DNA of 64,000 bases from contig JAJFKS010000005.1 of NCBI GenBank assembly GCA_021773115.1, positions 1 to 64,000 of the forward strand. The letters run 5' to 3'. Position numbers and translations under genes: made by a program. Below the pieces are notes generated by a model. It was not told where the DNA came from. It did not search any database and was given only the letters and a program-made list of their open reading frames with translations. Source of the stretch: Woeseiaceae bacterium (GTDB lineage: Bacteria; Pseudomonadota; Gammaproteobacteria; Steroidobacterales; Woeseiaceae). Numbering within the stretch: the first letter of the stretch is position 1; each line of letters begins with the position of its first letter. Below are positions 26,915-36,306 of this stretch, piece after piece.

Positions 26915-27022
26915 TAGTCTGTTCCTACCTAGTTATTAGAGTGGCCAACAAAACCAGGATTCACCAAACGACTTGATTTGATTGGGAAATGGCTTGCGCC
27001 GAACAAGGAAACCTTCTAATAT

Positions 27023-27034
27023 TTGTCCGGACAA
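27023..27034. promoter_or_regulatory. palindrome TTGTCCGGACAA upstream of the lyase-hydratase genes
   Basis: A perfect 12-base palindrome lies about 75 bases upstream of the lyase start. A related sequence, TTGTTCCGGAAATCAA, is in the divergent promoter region of the same gene group at 31453-31468. Both may be sites for the GntR-family regulator encoded at 32735. Confidence 0.45.
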
Positions 27035-27115
27035 CAGGATTAATTAGAAATTTAACATGGTGATCTCCATCGTGCAATGCCTTCGCCTCACTAACACGGT
27101 GCGACCATCGTGAGG

Positions 27116-27952
27116 ATGTTTCCACGTGCTGTTCTATTCGTACCCGCTAGCCGGCCGGATCGAATTCATAAGGCATTGGCAACGAACGCGGACCTGGTTT
27201 GCGTTGATCTTGAAGACGGTGTCGACCTACGGGAAAAGAATGCGGCCAGGCAGTCCCTGCTGGCATTCCTCGCGGCAGCAGATTTTGACGTGAATCGATT
27301 GTCTGTGCGGGTCAATGACCCGACAAACGATCTGGGCCGCCAGGACCTGGCGGCCATTGCCAAATTGCCGCAACCATTGGAGCTCTTGGTGATCCCCAAG
27401 GCAGCGGACACGGGCACTATCGACCTGGTATTCGAGCTATGCCCGCAAATCCGAAAGTCGGTGGTGATCGTTGAAACCGTAAAAGGCCTCTCCAATGTAT
27501 TCGCAATGGCAGCCCACGAGCGCGTATGTGCCGTATGTTTTGGCTCTGCGGACTGGTCGACGGAGGTCGATTGTGCGATGGAATGGGATGCTCTGTTGTA
27601 TGCACGATCGAGGATTGTCCATGCAGCGACAGAGGGGGGGTGTGCCCCAATCGATGGCGCCTGGCTCCAACTGGACGATGAACAAGGACTGGAGTTGGAA
27701 AGCCAGCAACTACGCAAGCTCGGCTTTCAAGGCCGGATAGCATTGCATCCAAAACAGGTTGCAGCGATTCTGCGTTCGTTCTCGCCAGATGCCAAGACCA
27801 TCGAAAAAGCGAAACAAGTGCTAGAGGCAGTCAGGCAGAACCGGGCCGGTGCATTTCAATTCAACGGTATGATGGTTGATGAACCGATAATTAAACGTGC
27901 CCGCCGGGTATTAGAATCAGTCGGAATATCCTGTTCCGACGCAACGAAGTAA
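27116..27952 (+). CDS. CitE/HpcH-type CoA-ester lyase (citramalyl-CoA or malyl-CoA lyase family)
   Basis: This TIM-barrel protein of about 278 residues starts at ATG 27116 (GTG 27110 is two codons upstream). Family blocks are RAVLFVPASRPDRIHKA, VCVDLEDGV with the metal-binding Glu-Asp, VIPKAADTGTIDLV, VETVKGL, CFGSADWSTEVDC, and FQGRIALHPKQVAAI. Enzymes of this group cleave malyl-, citramalyl- or similar CoA esters to acetyl-CoA plus a 2-oxoacid. A MaoC hydratase follows 12 bases later and a CoA-transferase is in the same neighbourhood, as in itaconate degradation, so (S)-citramalyl-CoA cleavage to acetyl-CoA and pyruvate is my leading guess. Confidence 0.85.
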   Translation: MFPRAVLFVPASRPDRIHKALATNADLVCVDLEDGVDLREKNAARQSLLAFLAAADFDVNRLSVRVNDPTNDLGRQDLAAIAKLPQPLELLVIPKAADTGTIDLVFELCPQIRKSVVIVETVKGLSNVFAMAAHERVCAVCFGSADWSTEVDCAMEWDALLYARSRIVHAATEGGCAPIDGAWLQLDDEQGLELESQQLRKLGFQGRIALHPKQVAAILRSFSPDAKTIEKAKQVLEAVRQNRAGAFQFNGMMVDEPIIKRARRVLESVGISCSDATK

Positions 27953-27964
27953 CCGGGAGACCCG

Positions 27965-28471
27965 ATGACTTACGGAACCGAAAAGGTGGGGCCGAACCGC
28001 TATAGAGAAAAACTGGGTAGAGATTACGAAGACTTTCAGGTCGGCGATGTCTATGAACATCGGCCAGGCCGTACCCTGATGCAGGCGGACAATACGTGGT
28101 TTACGCTCCTGACGATGAATACGCACCCAGTCCATTTCGACCTCAACTTCGCAAGTCAAACTGAGTTCGAAAAACCCCTCATGAACAGTACGCTGACGCT
28201 GGCTCTCGTCACTGGCATGAGCGTCAGCGATACAAGCCAACGCGCGATTGCCAATCTTGGCTGGGATAAAGTTCGATTGCTCGCGCCAGTATTCGATGGG
28301 GACACGCTATATGCGGAAAGTGAAGTTTTAAGTAAGCGACTATCCAGGTCGCGGCCCGGGCAGGGCATCGTGACCATCAAAACCACCGGGATCAATCAGC
28401 ATGACGTAGCAGTTATCAGTTTCGAGCGTTCATTCCTGATTGCACAACAAGACTCCTCGGCGAGCGACTAA
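27965..28471 (+). CDS. MaoC-family enoyl-CoA hydratase (itaconyl-/mesaconyl-CoA hydratase-like)
   Basis: This 168-residue hot-dog-fold protein has the hydratase-2 pattern MQADNTWFTLLTMNTHPVHFDLNFA, with Asp and His as expected catalytic pair (Asp in QADN, His in PVHFD). It lies 12 bases after the lyase. Hydratases of this size paired with CitE-type lyases act on mesaconyl-CoA, itaconyl-CoA or methylmalyl-CoA. Which of these applies cannot be decided here. Confidence 0.82.
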   Translation: MTYGTEKVGPNRYREKLGRDYEDFQVGDVYEHRPGRTLMQADNTWFTLLTMNTHPVHFDLNFASQTEFEKPLMNSTLTLALVTGMSVSDTSQRAIANLGWDKVRLLAPVFDGDTLYAESEVLSKRLSRSRPGQGIVTIKTTGINQHDVAVISFERSFLIAQQDSSASD

Positions 28472-28511
28472 AAATATAGCCGATCTCACCGCGCGTGACG
28501 TGTTCCTGCGT

Positions 28512-29792
28512 CTATGACAATACGTAGTTCGGCAGCAACAGCGATAGGCTGGGAAATACGGTAACCAGCAATAGCGAAAGTAGAAGTATCAGCGCAAACG
28601 GCCAGATACCGCGAACGATCTCTGCCATCGACGCATTCGTTGTGGAGGACAGCGCAAACAGTGTAAGGCCCACCGGCGGAGTGATCGTCGCAATCTGCAT
28701 GTTGACAATAACGATTACCGCATAGTGGATAGGGTCGATCCCCAGTGCCAGCATTAATGGCAGCACGATCGGAAGCGTTATCAGTATGACCGAAATGACT
28801 TCAAGGAATATTCCCAAAAAGAGCATCGCGATATTCATAATCAATAAGAATTTCCAGGGCGAAATTTCGCTGCTGACAACAGACTGCAACAAAGTCTCCG
28901 ATACCTGTGATGCGATGATCCAGTGGCTGAATGCGAACGACATCGCAACAATAAACATGATCCGGGCGGTATTGGTCACCGAAATCGTCAACAGACCCAA
29001 TAGCGATCGCCACCTAATGTCCCGGTATATGAATAGTCCGCCACACATAGAGATTATCGCGGCAAGCGCGGCCGCTTCTGCCACGGTCACGATGCCACCG
29101 TAAATACCACCGAGAATCAAAACAGGAATTGCCAAAGCGGGCAGCGCCTCAATATGTAAGCGTATAACGGCGCTGCGCTTGGGCCGTGCGCGGCTTGTCA
29201 AATTGTGCCGACGGCCAAAATAAATCACCCACAAAGCAAACAACGCAACCTGTATCAGGCCCGGCACGACACCGGCCAAAAATAGCCGAGGGACGGACGA
29301 ACCGGTGACGTAGCCATAGACGATAAGCGCAATACTGGGTGGAATCAGAATGCCAAGCGTCCCAGACGCGCCAACCACGCCGAGCGCGAACTCGCGTGGA
29401 TACGCACGTTCAGTCATTGCCGGAATCAGGATGGCACCAAGGGCGATGACCGTAGCGGTTGATGAGCCCGAAATCGCAGAAAAGCCAAGCGCAGCAAAAA
29501 CGCAGGCCAAGCCGAGGCCGCCTTTCATCCAGCCAGTCCACACATCCGCCAACTCGACCAACACACGGCCGGCGCGACTGTGTTCCAGGAATGTGGTGGC
29601 CAGCACAAAATACGGTATGGCGATCAGGCTGCTCGAATTCAGATGATCCAGGACAATTTGAGCCAGCCCCCCGACCGAACCGCCGGAAAGAAAAAACAAA
29701 ATTAGTGCAGAGCCGCCAAGTGCGACATAGATCGGGATGCCAAGAAGGATAAGTAATGCGAGAAGGCCACCGACGGCAAGTAGTGTCAGCAT
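28512..29792 (-). CDS. dctM: TRAP transporter large permease (DctM type)
   Basis: This 426-residue inner-membrane protein has 11-12 hydrophobic segments, with family blocks GIPIYVALGGSAL, SGSSTATVIALGAILIPAMTERAYPREFALGVVGASGTLGILIPPSIALIVYG and a C-terminal ATITPPVGLTLFAL (each motif cited in part). It forms the sodium-coupled translocation subunit of a tripartite carboxylate importer. It lies 33 bases after the small-permease gene. The convergent MaoC gene ends 41 bases away. Confidence 0.93.
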   Translation of the reverse strand: MLTLLAVGGLLALLILLGIPIYVALGGSALILFFLSGGSVGGLAQIVLDHLNSSSLIAIPYFVLATTFLEHSRAGRVLVELADVWTGWMKGGLGLACVFAALGFSAISGSSTATVIALGAILIPAMTERAYPREFALGVVGASGTLGILIPPSIALIVYGYVTGSSVPRLFLAGVVPGLIQVALFALWVIYFGRRHNLTSRARPKRSAVIRLHIEALPALAIPVLILGGIYGGIVTVAEAAALAAIISMCGGLFIYRDIRWRSLLGLLTISVTNTARIMFIVAMSFAFSHWIIASQVSETLLQSVVSSEISPWKFLLIMNIAMLFLGIFLEVISVILITLPIVLPLMLALGIDPIHYAVIVIVNMQIATITPPVGLTLFALSSTTNASMAEIVRGIWPFALILLLSLLLVTVFPSLSLLLPNYVLS

Positions 29793-29825
29793 GGCGCAAC
29801 GCCGCTCAGCAATGCCGACATACGA

Positions 29826-30341
29826 CTAGTGCTCTGCACGTGACTGCTGCTGAATTAGGTGCATTGACGCGAATAGGCGGCCAGCATACCGGATGGAAAT
29901 TGATGCAAGCCCAATGGGTAAGCACAGGTAATATACCCACATGGGCAATGCGAGACTGCTATCGCTACGCTCGCCAAGCTGTATCGCAAACTGAACCACC
30001 TGGATCCCTCCCACCATAACCGCCAAACAAAAAAGCATGGCGCAAAGATCCTGAAGTACAGCAAAATAAAGACTCCACTTCCGCGAAAGGAAGGTGGTCA
30101 ATAAATCCGCTTTGACATGATCGGAATCCATCACTGCCCGAGCACCCGCCAGAAGAAATGCCCAGGTAATCAGATACACAACCATTTCCCCCGGCCAATC
30201 CAGAGCAAATTGTGGCGTTAGGTATCGAGAAACAATTGCATAAATGGACAACAACAAACTAAGCAAGGTTAGTGTTCCAATGACGAACACTTCGATGCGA
30301 TCGTAGGTTGCCAATAGTCGCGCTAGTCGGGGATTAGTCAC
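29826..30341 (-). CDS. dctQ: TRAP transporter small permease (DctQ type)
   Basis: This 171-residue protein has four membrane segments. The motifs FALDWPGEMVVYLITWAFLLAGARAVMDSDHVKADLL (family pattern around residues 55-95) identify DctQ. It starts at a GTG immediately after the binding-protein stop, so the two genes abut with no spacer. It couples the large permease to the complex. Confidence 0.88.
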   Translation of the reverse strand: MTNPRLARLLATYDRIEVFVIGTLTLLSLLLSIYAIVSRYLTPQFALDWPGEMVVYLITWAFLLAGARAVMDSDHVKADLLTTFLSRKWSLYFAVLQDLCAMLFCLAVMVGGIQVVQFAIQLGERSDSSLALPMWVYYLCLPIGLASISIRYAGRLFASMHLIQQQSRAEH

Positions 30342-31403
30342 TTAGCCGACACCATTCGGAAGTATCGCATCCAGGACGTCCGCGGCAGCCGTGACCAATG
30401 GCATATCCATACCGAGTTCCTTGGCCAGAATGATCGACCGATCGAGCAGTTCCTGGCGACGCGACGACGACAGTGGTTCGATATCGCTGAATACTTCGAT
30501 ACCATTTTGCACTAACTCCTCGCGCGCACTCTGTTGTCGTCGGCGTGCCAGTAGCCGTGACTCGTCAACAATGCTTTCCCAAACTGCGGCAATCTTCTGT
30601 CGGTCAGATTCGGCCAGAGCATCCCAGGTGCGCAAGCTGATTAGCGGAACATAACCAAGATAGCTGGACCGTTCTTCGTAGCAAAACCGAATACCCGATT
30701 CCCACATTTGTCCCGAGCGTAGCGTCTCATGCGTGGTTTGCACGGCGTCGACGTTTCCCTGGGATACCGCGATTGCGAGGTCGCTGAACGGTATGACGAT
30801 GGGATTTGCGCCGAACATCTTGTACAGCTCCAGGGACGCCCGGCTTCCGGGTACTCGTATTTTCAGGCCGGCCATATCGTCAATCGAGGTAACCCGGCGG
30901 TGTGTTGTATAGAGATTGGTGTAACCCAAATCAAGCGAACGACCCAGCATGTGGGTCTGCGTTTTATCTTCCATTCGTTGATACAGCTCGGCACCGATCG
31001 GTCCGTCGTTGATTGTATATACCGTGCTTAGATCGGTTCCATAAAACATCGGCAAAGTAAAAAGATTGGCGTTTGGGTCGAAACGGGACATTTTTGAAAG
31101 TGCAGGCACGCCGACATCGACCAATCCCCAATGCAAGGCTTTGACAATATCCCGATCGTTTGCAAGCTGTGCAGACGAGAATATGGCGGCTTCGATTGCG
31201 TTGTCGGTTGCCTCACCCAGGCGTTCTTTGAATACGCTCAATGCCTCATTCCGTACATGATTTGAGGCCGTATCAACGCTGATTTTCAGCAAGGTTTCAG
31301 GTCGCCTTTGATCGCTGAATGCTACGGATGGAAAACAGCAAGCAGCCGCACCGAAACGCAATACGCTGCGGCGTGAAATTCCGCGAGTTCCCCTCTGATT
31401 CAT
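30342..31403 (-). CDS. dctP: TRAP transporter substrate-binding protein (DctP type)
   Basis: This protein is about 353 residues from the ATG at 31403 (the frame is open to 31442). It begins with MNQRGTRGISRRSVLRFGAAACCF, a twin-arginine-like export signal. DctP blocks include GLVDVGVPALSKMS, GLKIRVPGSRASLELYKMFGANPIVIPFSDLAIAVSQGNVDAVQT with the conserved Arg that binds a substrate carboxylate. Ligand: a di- or oxo-carboxylate, inferred to be the C5 diacid degraded by the neighbouring enzymes. Confidence 0.9.
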   Translation of the reverse strand: MNQRGTRGISRRSVLRFGAAACCFPSVAFSDQRRPETLLKISVDTASNHVRNEALSVFKERLGEATDNAIEAAIFSSAQLANDRDIVKALHWGLVDVGVPALSKMSRFDPNANLFTLPMFYGTDLSTVYTINDGPIGAELYQRMEDKTQTHMLGRSLDLGYTNLYTTHRRVTSIDDMAGLKIRVPGSRASLELYKMFGANPIVIPFSDLAIAVSQGNVDAVQTTHETLRSGQMWESGIRFCYEERSSYLGYVPLISLRTWDALAESDRQKIAAVWESIVDESRLLARRRQQSAREELVQNGIEVFSDIEPLSSSRRQELLDRSIILAKELGMDMPLVTAAADVLDAILPNGVG

Positions 31404-31452
31404 AAATACGCGACCTGTGCTGCGATTGCGACAATTGATCAAACATCTTGAA

Positions 31453-31468
31453 TTGTTCCGGAAATCAA
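31453..31468. promoter_or_regulatory. operator-like inverted repeat in the divergent dctP / CoA-transferase promoter region
   Basis: TTGTTCCGGAAATCAA contains the palindrome TTCCGGAA and shares its TTG and CCGGA parts with the palindrome at 27023-27034. It lies between the divergent starts at 31403 and 31518. Confidence 0.4.
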
Positions 31469-31517
31469 GTCAAGATTCATCCGAACATCCGTATTAATTT
31501 ACCAGTTGGAGTTGGGC

Positions 31518-32723
31518 ATGATTGAACCACCACTGAACGGCGTGCGGGTCCTTGCCATCGAGCAATATGGCGCTGGACCCTTCGGTACTTTGTTCCTGGC
31601 AATGATGGGTGCCGAAGTCATCAAGATCGAAAATCCGTCAGCCGGTGGTGATGTGTCTCGGGGAATTGGCCCGCATTTCAGTGGTGATCCAGCCGACAGC
31701 GATTCAAGCCTGTTCTTTCAGGGACTGAATCACAACAAGAAAAGCATTGCTCTCGATATAGCCTCCGAGGATGGCAGGAAAGTATTTAGCAAACTTCTGC
31801 CAACAGCGGATGCGATCTACACAAATCTTCGGGGCGATGTGCCGGTCAAGCTTGGGCTCACTTACGATCAGCTAAAAGAGCATAACGAACGCTTGGTATG
31901 TGCACATCTGACCGGATATGGTCGCGACAATGAGCGGGCGAGTCGACCGGGATATGACTACATCATGCAAGCTGAGGCAGGCTACTTCCAGCTAACGGGC
32001 GAGCCGGACGGACCGCCTACCCGATTTGGTCTGTCAGCCATTGATTTCATGACCGGCGTTACAATGTCGTTGGGCCTTACGTCGTGCCTCCATCAAGCGT
32101 TGCGTACCGGCCGCGGTCGCGACGTGGACGTAAGCCTTTTCGACGTGGCTCTGTATAACTTGAATTACGTTGCCATGTGGTACATGAACGCCAATTTCGA
32201 GCAACCACGGGTTGAACGTTCGGCGCACTTTGCCTTGGTGCCGTGTCAGCTGTTCAAAACAGCAGACAGCTGGATTTACGTGATGTGCAACAAGGAAAAA
32301 TTCTGGCAGCAATTGTGCGAAAAGATTGACGCCAAAGAATTGCTCGCGGACCCGCGATTCAAAGATTTTTCTGCGCGTTTGAAACATCGCAAGGAACTGA
32401 CACAGCTTTTGGACCGGATTTTTATCAAAAAATCCACGGATGAGTGGATGCAGTGTTTTGGCGTAGCGGTACCGGCGTCTGCAGTCTTAAGTCTGGAAGA
32501 CGCGCTGGGAAATTCGTTTCTCGAAAAGAATGGAAACATCGTCGACTGCGAGAGACAAGCTGAAAATTCAATAAAATTCCTGAGGAATCCCGTCCGCTAT
32601 AAAGACAGTATCGAGATGGCCTGTGCACCCAAACTAGGTGAACACACCGGGGAACTGCTGGCAGAAATTGGGTACAATGACGCCGAATTGAGCCAGTTAC
32701 GGCGCGACAAAATCATTTTTTGA
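31518..32723 (+). CDS. CaiB/BaiF family (type III) CoA-transferase
   Basis: This 401-residue protein starts at ATG 31518 behind a GGAG ribosome-binding site; an in-frame TTG at 31506 is possible. Family blocks are LNGVRVLAIEQYGAGPFGT, AEVIKIENP, NHNKKSIALDI, LTGEPDGPPTRFGLSAIDFMTG (with the likely catalytic Asp) and TGRGRDVDVSLFDVAL. It transfers CoA from a donor such as succinyl-CoA to a carboxylic acid. Beside a hydratase and lyase it would activate itaconate, mesaconate or citramalate. The next gene's TTG overlaps its stop. Confidence 0.88.
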   Translation: MIEPPLNGVRVLAIEQYGAGPFGTLFLAMMGAEVIKIENPSAGGDVSRGIGPHFSGDPADSDSSLFFQGLNHNKKSIALDIASEDGRKVFSKLLPTADAIYTNLRGDVPVKLGLTYDQLKEHNERLVCAHLTGYGRDNERASRPGYDYIMQAEAGYFQLTGEPDGPPTRFGLSAIDFMTGVTMSLGLTSCLHQALRTGRGRDVDVSLFDVALYNLNYVAMWYMNANFEQPRVERSAHFALVPCQLFKTADSWIYVMCNKEKFWQQLCEKIDAKELLADPRFKDFSARLKHRKELTQLLDRIFIKKSTDEWMQCFGVAVPASAVLSLEDALGNSFLEKNGNIVDCERQAENSIKFLRNPVRYKDSIEMACAPKLGEHTGELLAEIGYNDAELSQLRRDKIIF

Positions 32724-32734
32724 GCAATTCGAAT

Positions 32735-33472
32735 ATGCAGAGTACGACCCGGGAACCACGCTACTCAATTATCGCTCGCCAATTGGCAAGCGATATCGAG
32801 CAGGGAAAAATCACTGTTGGCCAGATGCTGCCCACAGAGTCCGAATTAACACGTGATTTCGGTGCCAGCCGTCACACTGTCAGGTCTGCAATAAAACAAC
32901 TTCAAACTTTGGGGCTTGTTGCGACTCGCCGCGGTCGTGGTACAGAGGTGATTTCCGCCAAGCCGCTACAATCACGGGTCGGCTTTTCATTCGACAACCT
33001 GAATGATTTTCTGGTCATCGCAGAGCTGACCAAGCTGACCGGCATGAGCAAAACACACGACCGGGTCTCCGCCCAGATTGCAGAAGCAACTGGTTGGCAG
33101 GCAGGTGAGCGTTGCTTGTGCGTAAAGGCTCTCCGGACCTCCATCGCCGACCGCGAAAGCATTGCTTATATTGAGGTCTATCTGCGCTGGCAATACGCGT
33201 CAATTGAGAAAAAAATAGCGAGAAAGACGGTTGCTATTTCGAAATTGGTGGAACAGGAGTTTAGCCTCCAAACGAAGGAGGTTCGCCAACTCATTCGTCC
33301 ACAAGCCGTTTCCGCAGAAGTGGCGGGCAAGCTGAAAGTGGAGGTGGGGGCGCCAGGTCTTATCGTCGGCCGTCGCTATATCGCGGACAACGATGAAACG
33401 TACATGTACGTCGTTAGCCACCAGTCAGGAAGCAATGCCTGTATAGAACTGAGAATGCGATACGATCGCTAG
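32735..33472 (+). CDS. GntR-family regulator with UTRA ligand-binding domain
   Basis: This protein is about 245 residues; the start could also be the TTG at 32720 that overlaps the CoA-transferase stop. The N-terminal winged helix (YSIIARQLASDIEQGKITVGQMLPTESELTRDFGASRHTVRSAI as family pattern, residues ~5-60) is typical of GntR. Residues ~85-240 match a UTRA effector domain. It is co-transcribed with the CoA-transferase and is the likely regulator of the TRAP/CoA-transferase/lyase group. Confidence 0.9.
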   Translation: MQSTTREPRYSIIARQLASDIEQGKITVGQMLPTESELTRDFGASRHTVRSAIKQLQTLGLVATRRGRGTEVISAKPLQSRVGFSFDNLNDFLVIAELTKLTGMSKTHDRVSAQIAEATGWQAGERCLCVKALRTSIADRESIAYIEVYLRWQYASIEKKIARKTVAISKLVEQEFSLQTKEVRQLIRPQAVSAEVAGKLKVEVGAPGLIVGRRYIADNDETYMYVVSHQSGSNACIELRMRYDR

Positions 33473-33858
33473 CAGTGGCTTGGCGCACACAGTGTGTCTG
33501 CAGGTTGAAACCCAGGCATCCGTCCGCCTCCCTTCTCCTTTGATCTCACGGCAAGAGACAACGCGGGCAATCGAGCCCCAGCGGCGTCGTCTTCATCGTC
33601 CCGCGCATGCCGGTTGGCTAAGTTTCATTTGATACCGACGGTATCCATCGAACGACTCACAGCGAATTCCTGCCCTTAAATCAGTGGCGGCTCTTGACTA
33701 TTTTCTGGATCATTGTTAGCGTCAAGTTGTTCGGTCAACCGGATAAATAAACAAGCAAGATAGAGGCGCAATTGTCTCAGCTAAAGTTCGGATTCCCTTG
33801 CGGTCAGCGCTAGCGACCTTTGGTATAAGCAGTGAAAACAGATTAGGGGACAGCAGTG
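33473..33858. other. intergenic region upstream of the TonB receptor
   Basis: About 385 bases contain no open frame with family resemblance. I see no strong hairpin with a T-run and no clear promoter beyond AT-rich stretches at 33740-33760. The Shine-Dalgarno AGGGGA for the receptor is at about 33845. Confidence 0.35.
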
Positions 33859-36231
33859 ATGAGGATTAACATTTTTGGCTTGATGCTTTTCGTCGGCGCG
33901 ATTTTCTTTGGCGAATCGGTGTTCGCACAAACCGCAAATAGTGCAGTTTCAGACAAGCGGACGCTCGAAGAGATTGTCGTTACTGCCTCAAGGCGGTCGG
34001 AGTCACTGCAGGACACCTCAATATCTGTGTCGGCAGTGACCGGTGGCTTTCTCAATAAAGTTGGCGCATCCACACTCGATGACTATATGGGTTATGTGCC
34101 CAGTGTAAACGCCGCCAGCAATACGGCCGGAGAACGTGGTGGCCTGAACATCCTTATCCGAGGCATCAGCAACACCCGAATAGCCCTCGGAGATGCTTCG
34201 CTGCTGACAGCAACCACCGGTTTTTATCTGAACGATATTCCAATAACAGCGATAGACACACAGCTTTTCGATGTTGATCGGGTGGAAGTTCTGAGGGGCC
34301 CGCAAGGCACACTGTACGGGGCGGCGTCTCAGGGCGGCGCCGTCAAATTGATTCTGAACAAGCCGAACCTCTATGAACTGGAAGGAGCGGCCGAGGCTAG
34401 CTATAGCTTTCTCGACGGAGGTGGAAACGGTAGCGACGTCAGCGGCATGATAAGCATTCCAATCTTCGAAGGGGTTTTTGGTATTCGAATTGTTGGCGAA
34501 TACCGGGAAAGAGATGGCTTTATCAACACGTACAACGTCGGTTTAGACAATCTATCAGGCCAGGTGCCCGCACCGGTGAGCAACGTACTCAATGTACGGC
34601 CGTCGGTGGGGAGTCGGATTTGGACCGAAGGCAGCAACGATCGCGAAGCAACGGGCGGCAGTATTACCGCGCTTTATACGCCGAATGAAAACCTGACGGT
34701 CGACTTTACTCAACTCTGGCAGTTGACCAAGAACGGCGACGTAAACTGGGTCGACAGTCGCTTCAACGGCGCCTACGAGCAGGAAAAGTATATCCTCGAA
34801 CCAAATCAGAGTGATACGACCCTTAGCGCGCTAACCATTTCTTACGATTTCGAACCGTTCACGGTTGTATCAAATACCGGGTACTACACGCGTGCCTACG
34901 ATGAAATTATCGACTTCACTCGACCCGTGTTTAATGGTGAAGGCTTCGGTGCCGTCCTCGATTACATTCCGGCTGCAGTCACACTGACAAGCCAAGGCGG
35001 CATGAAGACTTTTACGCAGGAGTTTCGAGTTGAATCCAACCGAGCTTCTTTCAGCAATCCATTCCTCAGCAAACTGGACTGGGTGTTCGGTGGCTTCTAC
35101 ATGGATGCCAAGAGAACCTTCCTTCAAATCCAGGAAGGCCCCGGCTGGGAAGCCGCATCCCAAGGAAACCCTCTCCCACTGCCAAATGACCTACGTTCGA
35201 TTTCCGACGACGAATTTAACGAGACAAGTGAGTCTACGTTCCTCGACGTGACGTACAACCTCAGTGAGAATTTTGCGGTTGGTGGCGGCATCCGCTTCTT
35301 TGATCTGTCGACTGAACTCAATGGGTCGGACCTCAATACACCCAATCCAGTGGTTCCTGCGACGACGAACCTGGACTTCAGTGAGGACGGTCATTCCATA
35401 CGATTTGGCGCTTCTTACGACCTCAATGATGAGACCAAAGTCTTTGCCAACTTTAGTGATGGATTCAGGTTGGGCGGTGCTGTCACTCCCATCAACTTCA
35501 GTACAGACCCACTGTGTGCACAGGTTATCGCGGACAACGGACTGGAGGCATTTGCAACCGGACGTTTTGGCTCTGATGATGTCGAGACATTTGAAATCGG
35601 TCTGAAGAAAGGCTTCGCAGATGGCCGGGTAACTGTTAATGCCTCAGCCTATACGACGGAGTGGTCGGGACTGCAAAGCCAGATCAGGCTCGGTGACATT
35701 TCGGCAACCTGTTTCCAGGTTATTACCGCAAACGTGGGTAAAGCTGCAATCGACGGATTCGAACTGGAGTTTTCAGCGCTGGCTTCGGACCACTTCGCCC
35801 TGCAAGGATCACTGGCGTACACCGATGCAGTCATTGATGATCCTGGCCTTAGTCCGTTCACGGCAGGTGACCAGATTCTGAACGTCCCGGAATGGTCCGG
35901 AAGTTTGGTAACACGGTATGAGACGCAGACCAATGCATTAGGTGGCGACAGTACTTTCTTTGTTCAAGGCGACATGCGCTATGTGGGCGATCGCCTGCCA
36001 ACGACCGGCAGCACCGATCCACGCCTGTTGCTTGACGACTATACGTTGGTCGGTGCACGGCTGGGCTTTGTCTTCGGCAGTGAAAAGCCAACCACGATAA
36101 CGCTGTGGGCAAAAAATCTGCTCAACGAGAGGCGGGAGCTGAACTCCCGCGTCAAGATCGGGGTACCTTCCACCGTTGACAATATGGGTCTTCCTCGGAC
36201 ATACGGCGTCACCATCAGAAAGGACTTCTAG
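33859..36231 (+). CDS. TonB-dependent receptor, probably for tannase substrates
   Basis: This receptor of about 790 residues has a signal peptide (MRINIFGLMLFVGAIFFGESVFAQ), a TonB box and plug (LEEIVVTASRRSESLQDTSISVSAVT; GLNILIRGISNTRIALGDAS; FDVDRVEVLRGPQGTLYGAASQGGAVKLI, each in part) and a C-terminal barrel ending in Phe (TYGVTIRKDF). There is no STN domain, so it does not signal. Two tannase-family genes follow in the same direction 75 bases downstream, suggesting uptake of a plant-phenolic ester or its products. Confidence 0.92.
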   Translation: MRINIFGLMLFVGAIFFGESVFAQTANSAVSDKRTLEEIVVTASRRSESLQDTSISVSAVTGGFLNKVGASTLDDYMGYVPSVNAASNTAGERGGLNILIRGISNTRIALGDASLLTATTGFYLNDIPITAIDTQLFDVDRVEVLRGPQGTLYGAASQGGAVKLILNKPNLYELEGAAEASYSFLDGGGNGSDVSGMISIPIFEGVFGIRIVGEYRERDGFINTYNVGLDNLSGQVPAPVSNVLNVRPSVGSRIWTEGSNDREATGGSITALYTPNENLTVDFTQLWQLTKNGDVNWVDSRFNGAYEQEKYILEPNQSDTTLSALTISYDFEPFTVVSNTGYYTRAYDEIIDFTRPVFNGEGFGAVLDYIPAAVTLTSQGGMKTFTQEFRVESNRASFSNPFLSKLDWVFGGFYMDAKRTFLQIQEGPGWEAASQGNPLPLPNDLRSISDDEFNETSESTFLDVTYNLSENFAVGGGIRFFDLSTELNGSDLNTPNPVVPATTNLDFSEDGHSIRFGASYDLNDETKVFANFSDGFRLGGAVTPINFSTDPLCAQVIADNGLEAFATGRFGSDDVETFEIGLKKGFADGRVTVNASAYTTEWSGLQSQIRLGDISATCFQVITANVGKAAIDGFELEFSALASDHFALQGSLAYTDAVIDDPGLSPFTAGDQILNVPEWSGSLVTRYETQTNALGGDSTFFVQGDMRYVGDRLPTTGSTDPRLLLDDYTLVGARLGFVFGSEKPTTITLWAKNLLNERRELNSRVKIGVPSTVDNMGLPRTYGVTIRKDF

Positions 36232-36306
36232 TTTTCCTAGTAAGGTGAGCAAGTGACTGCGACAAATCTCCATAGGCCGTGAATGAATACCAGGGAGTGA
36301 CCAAAA

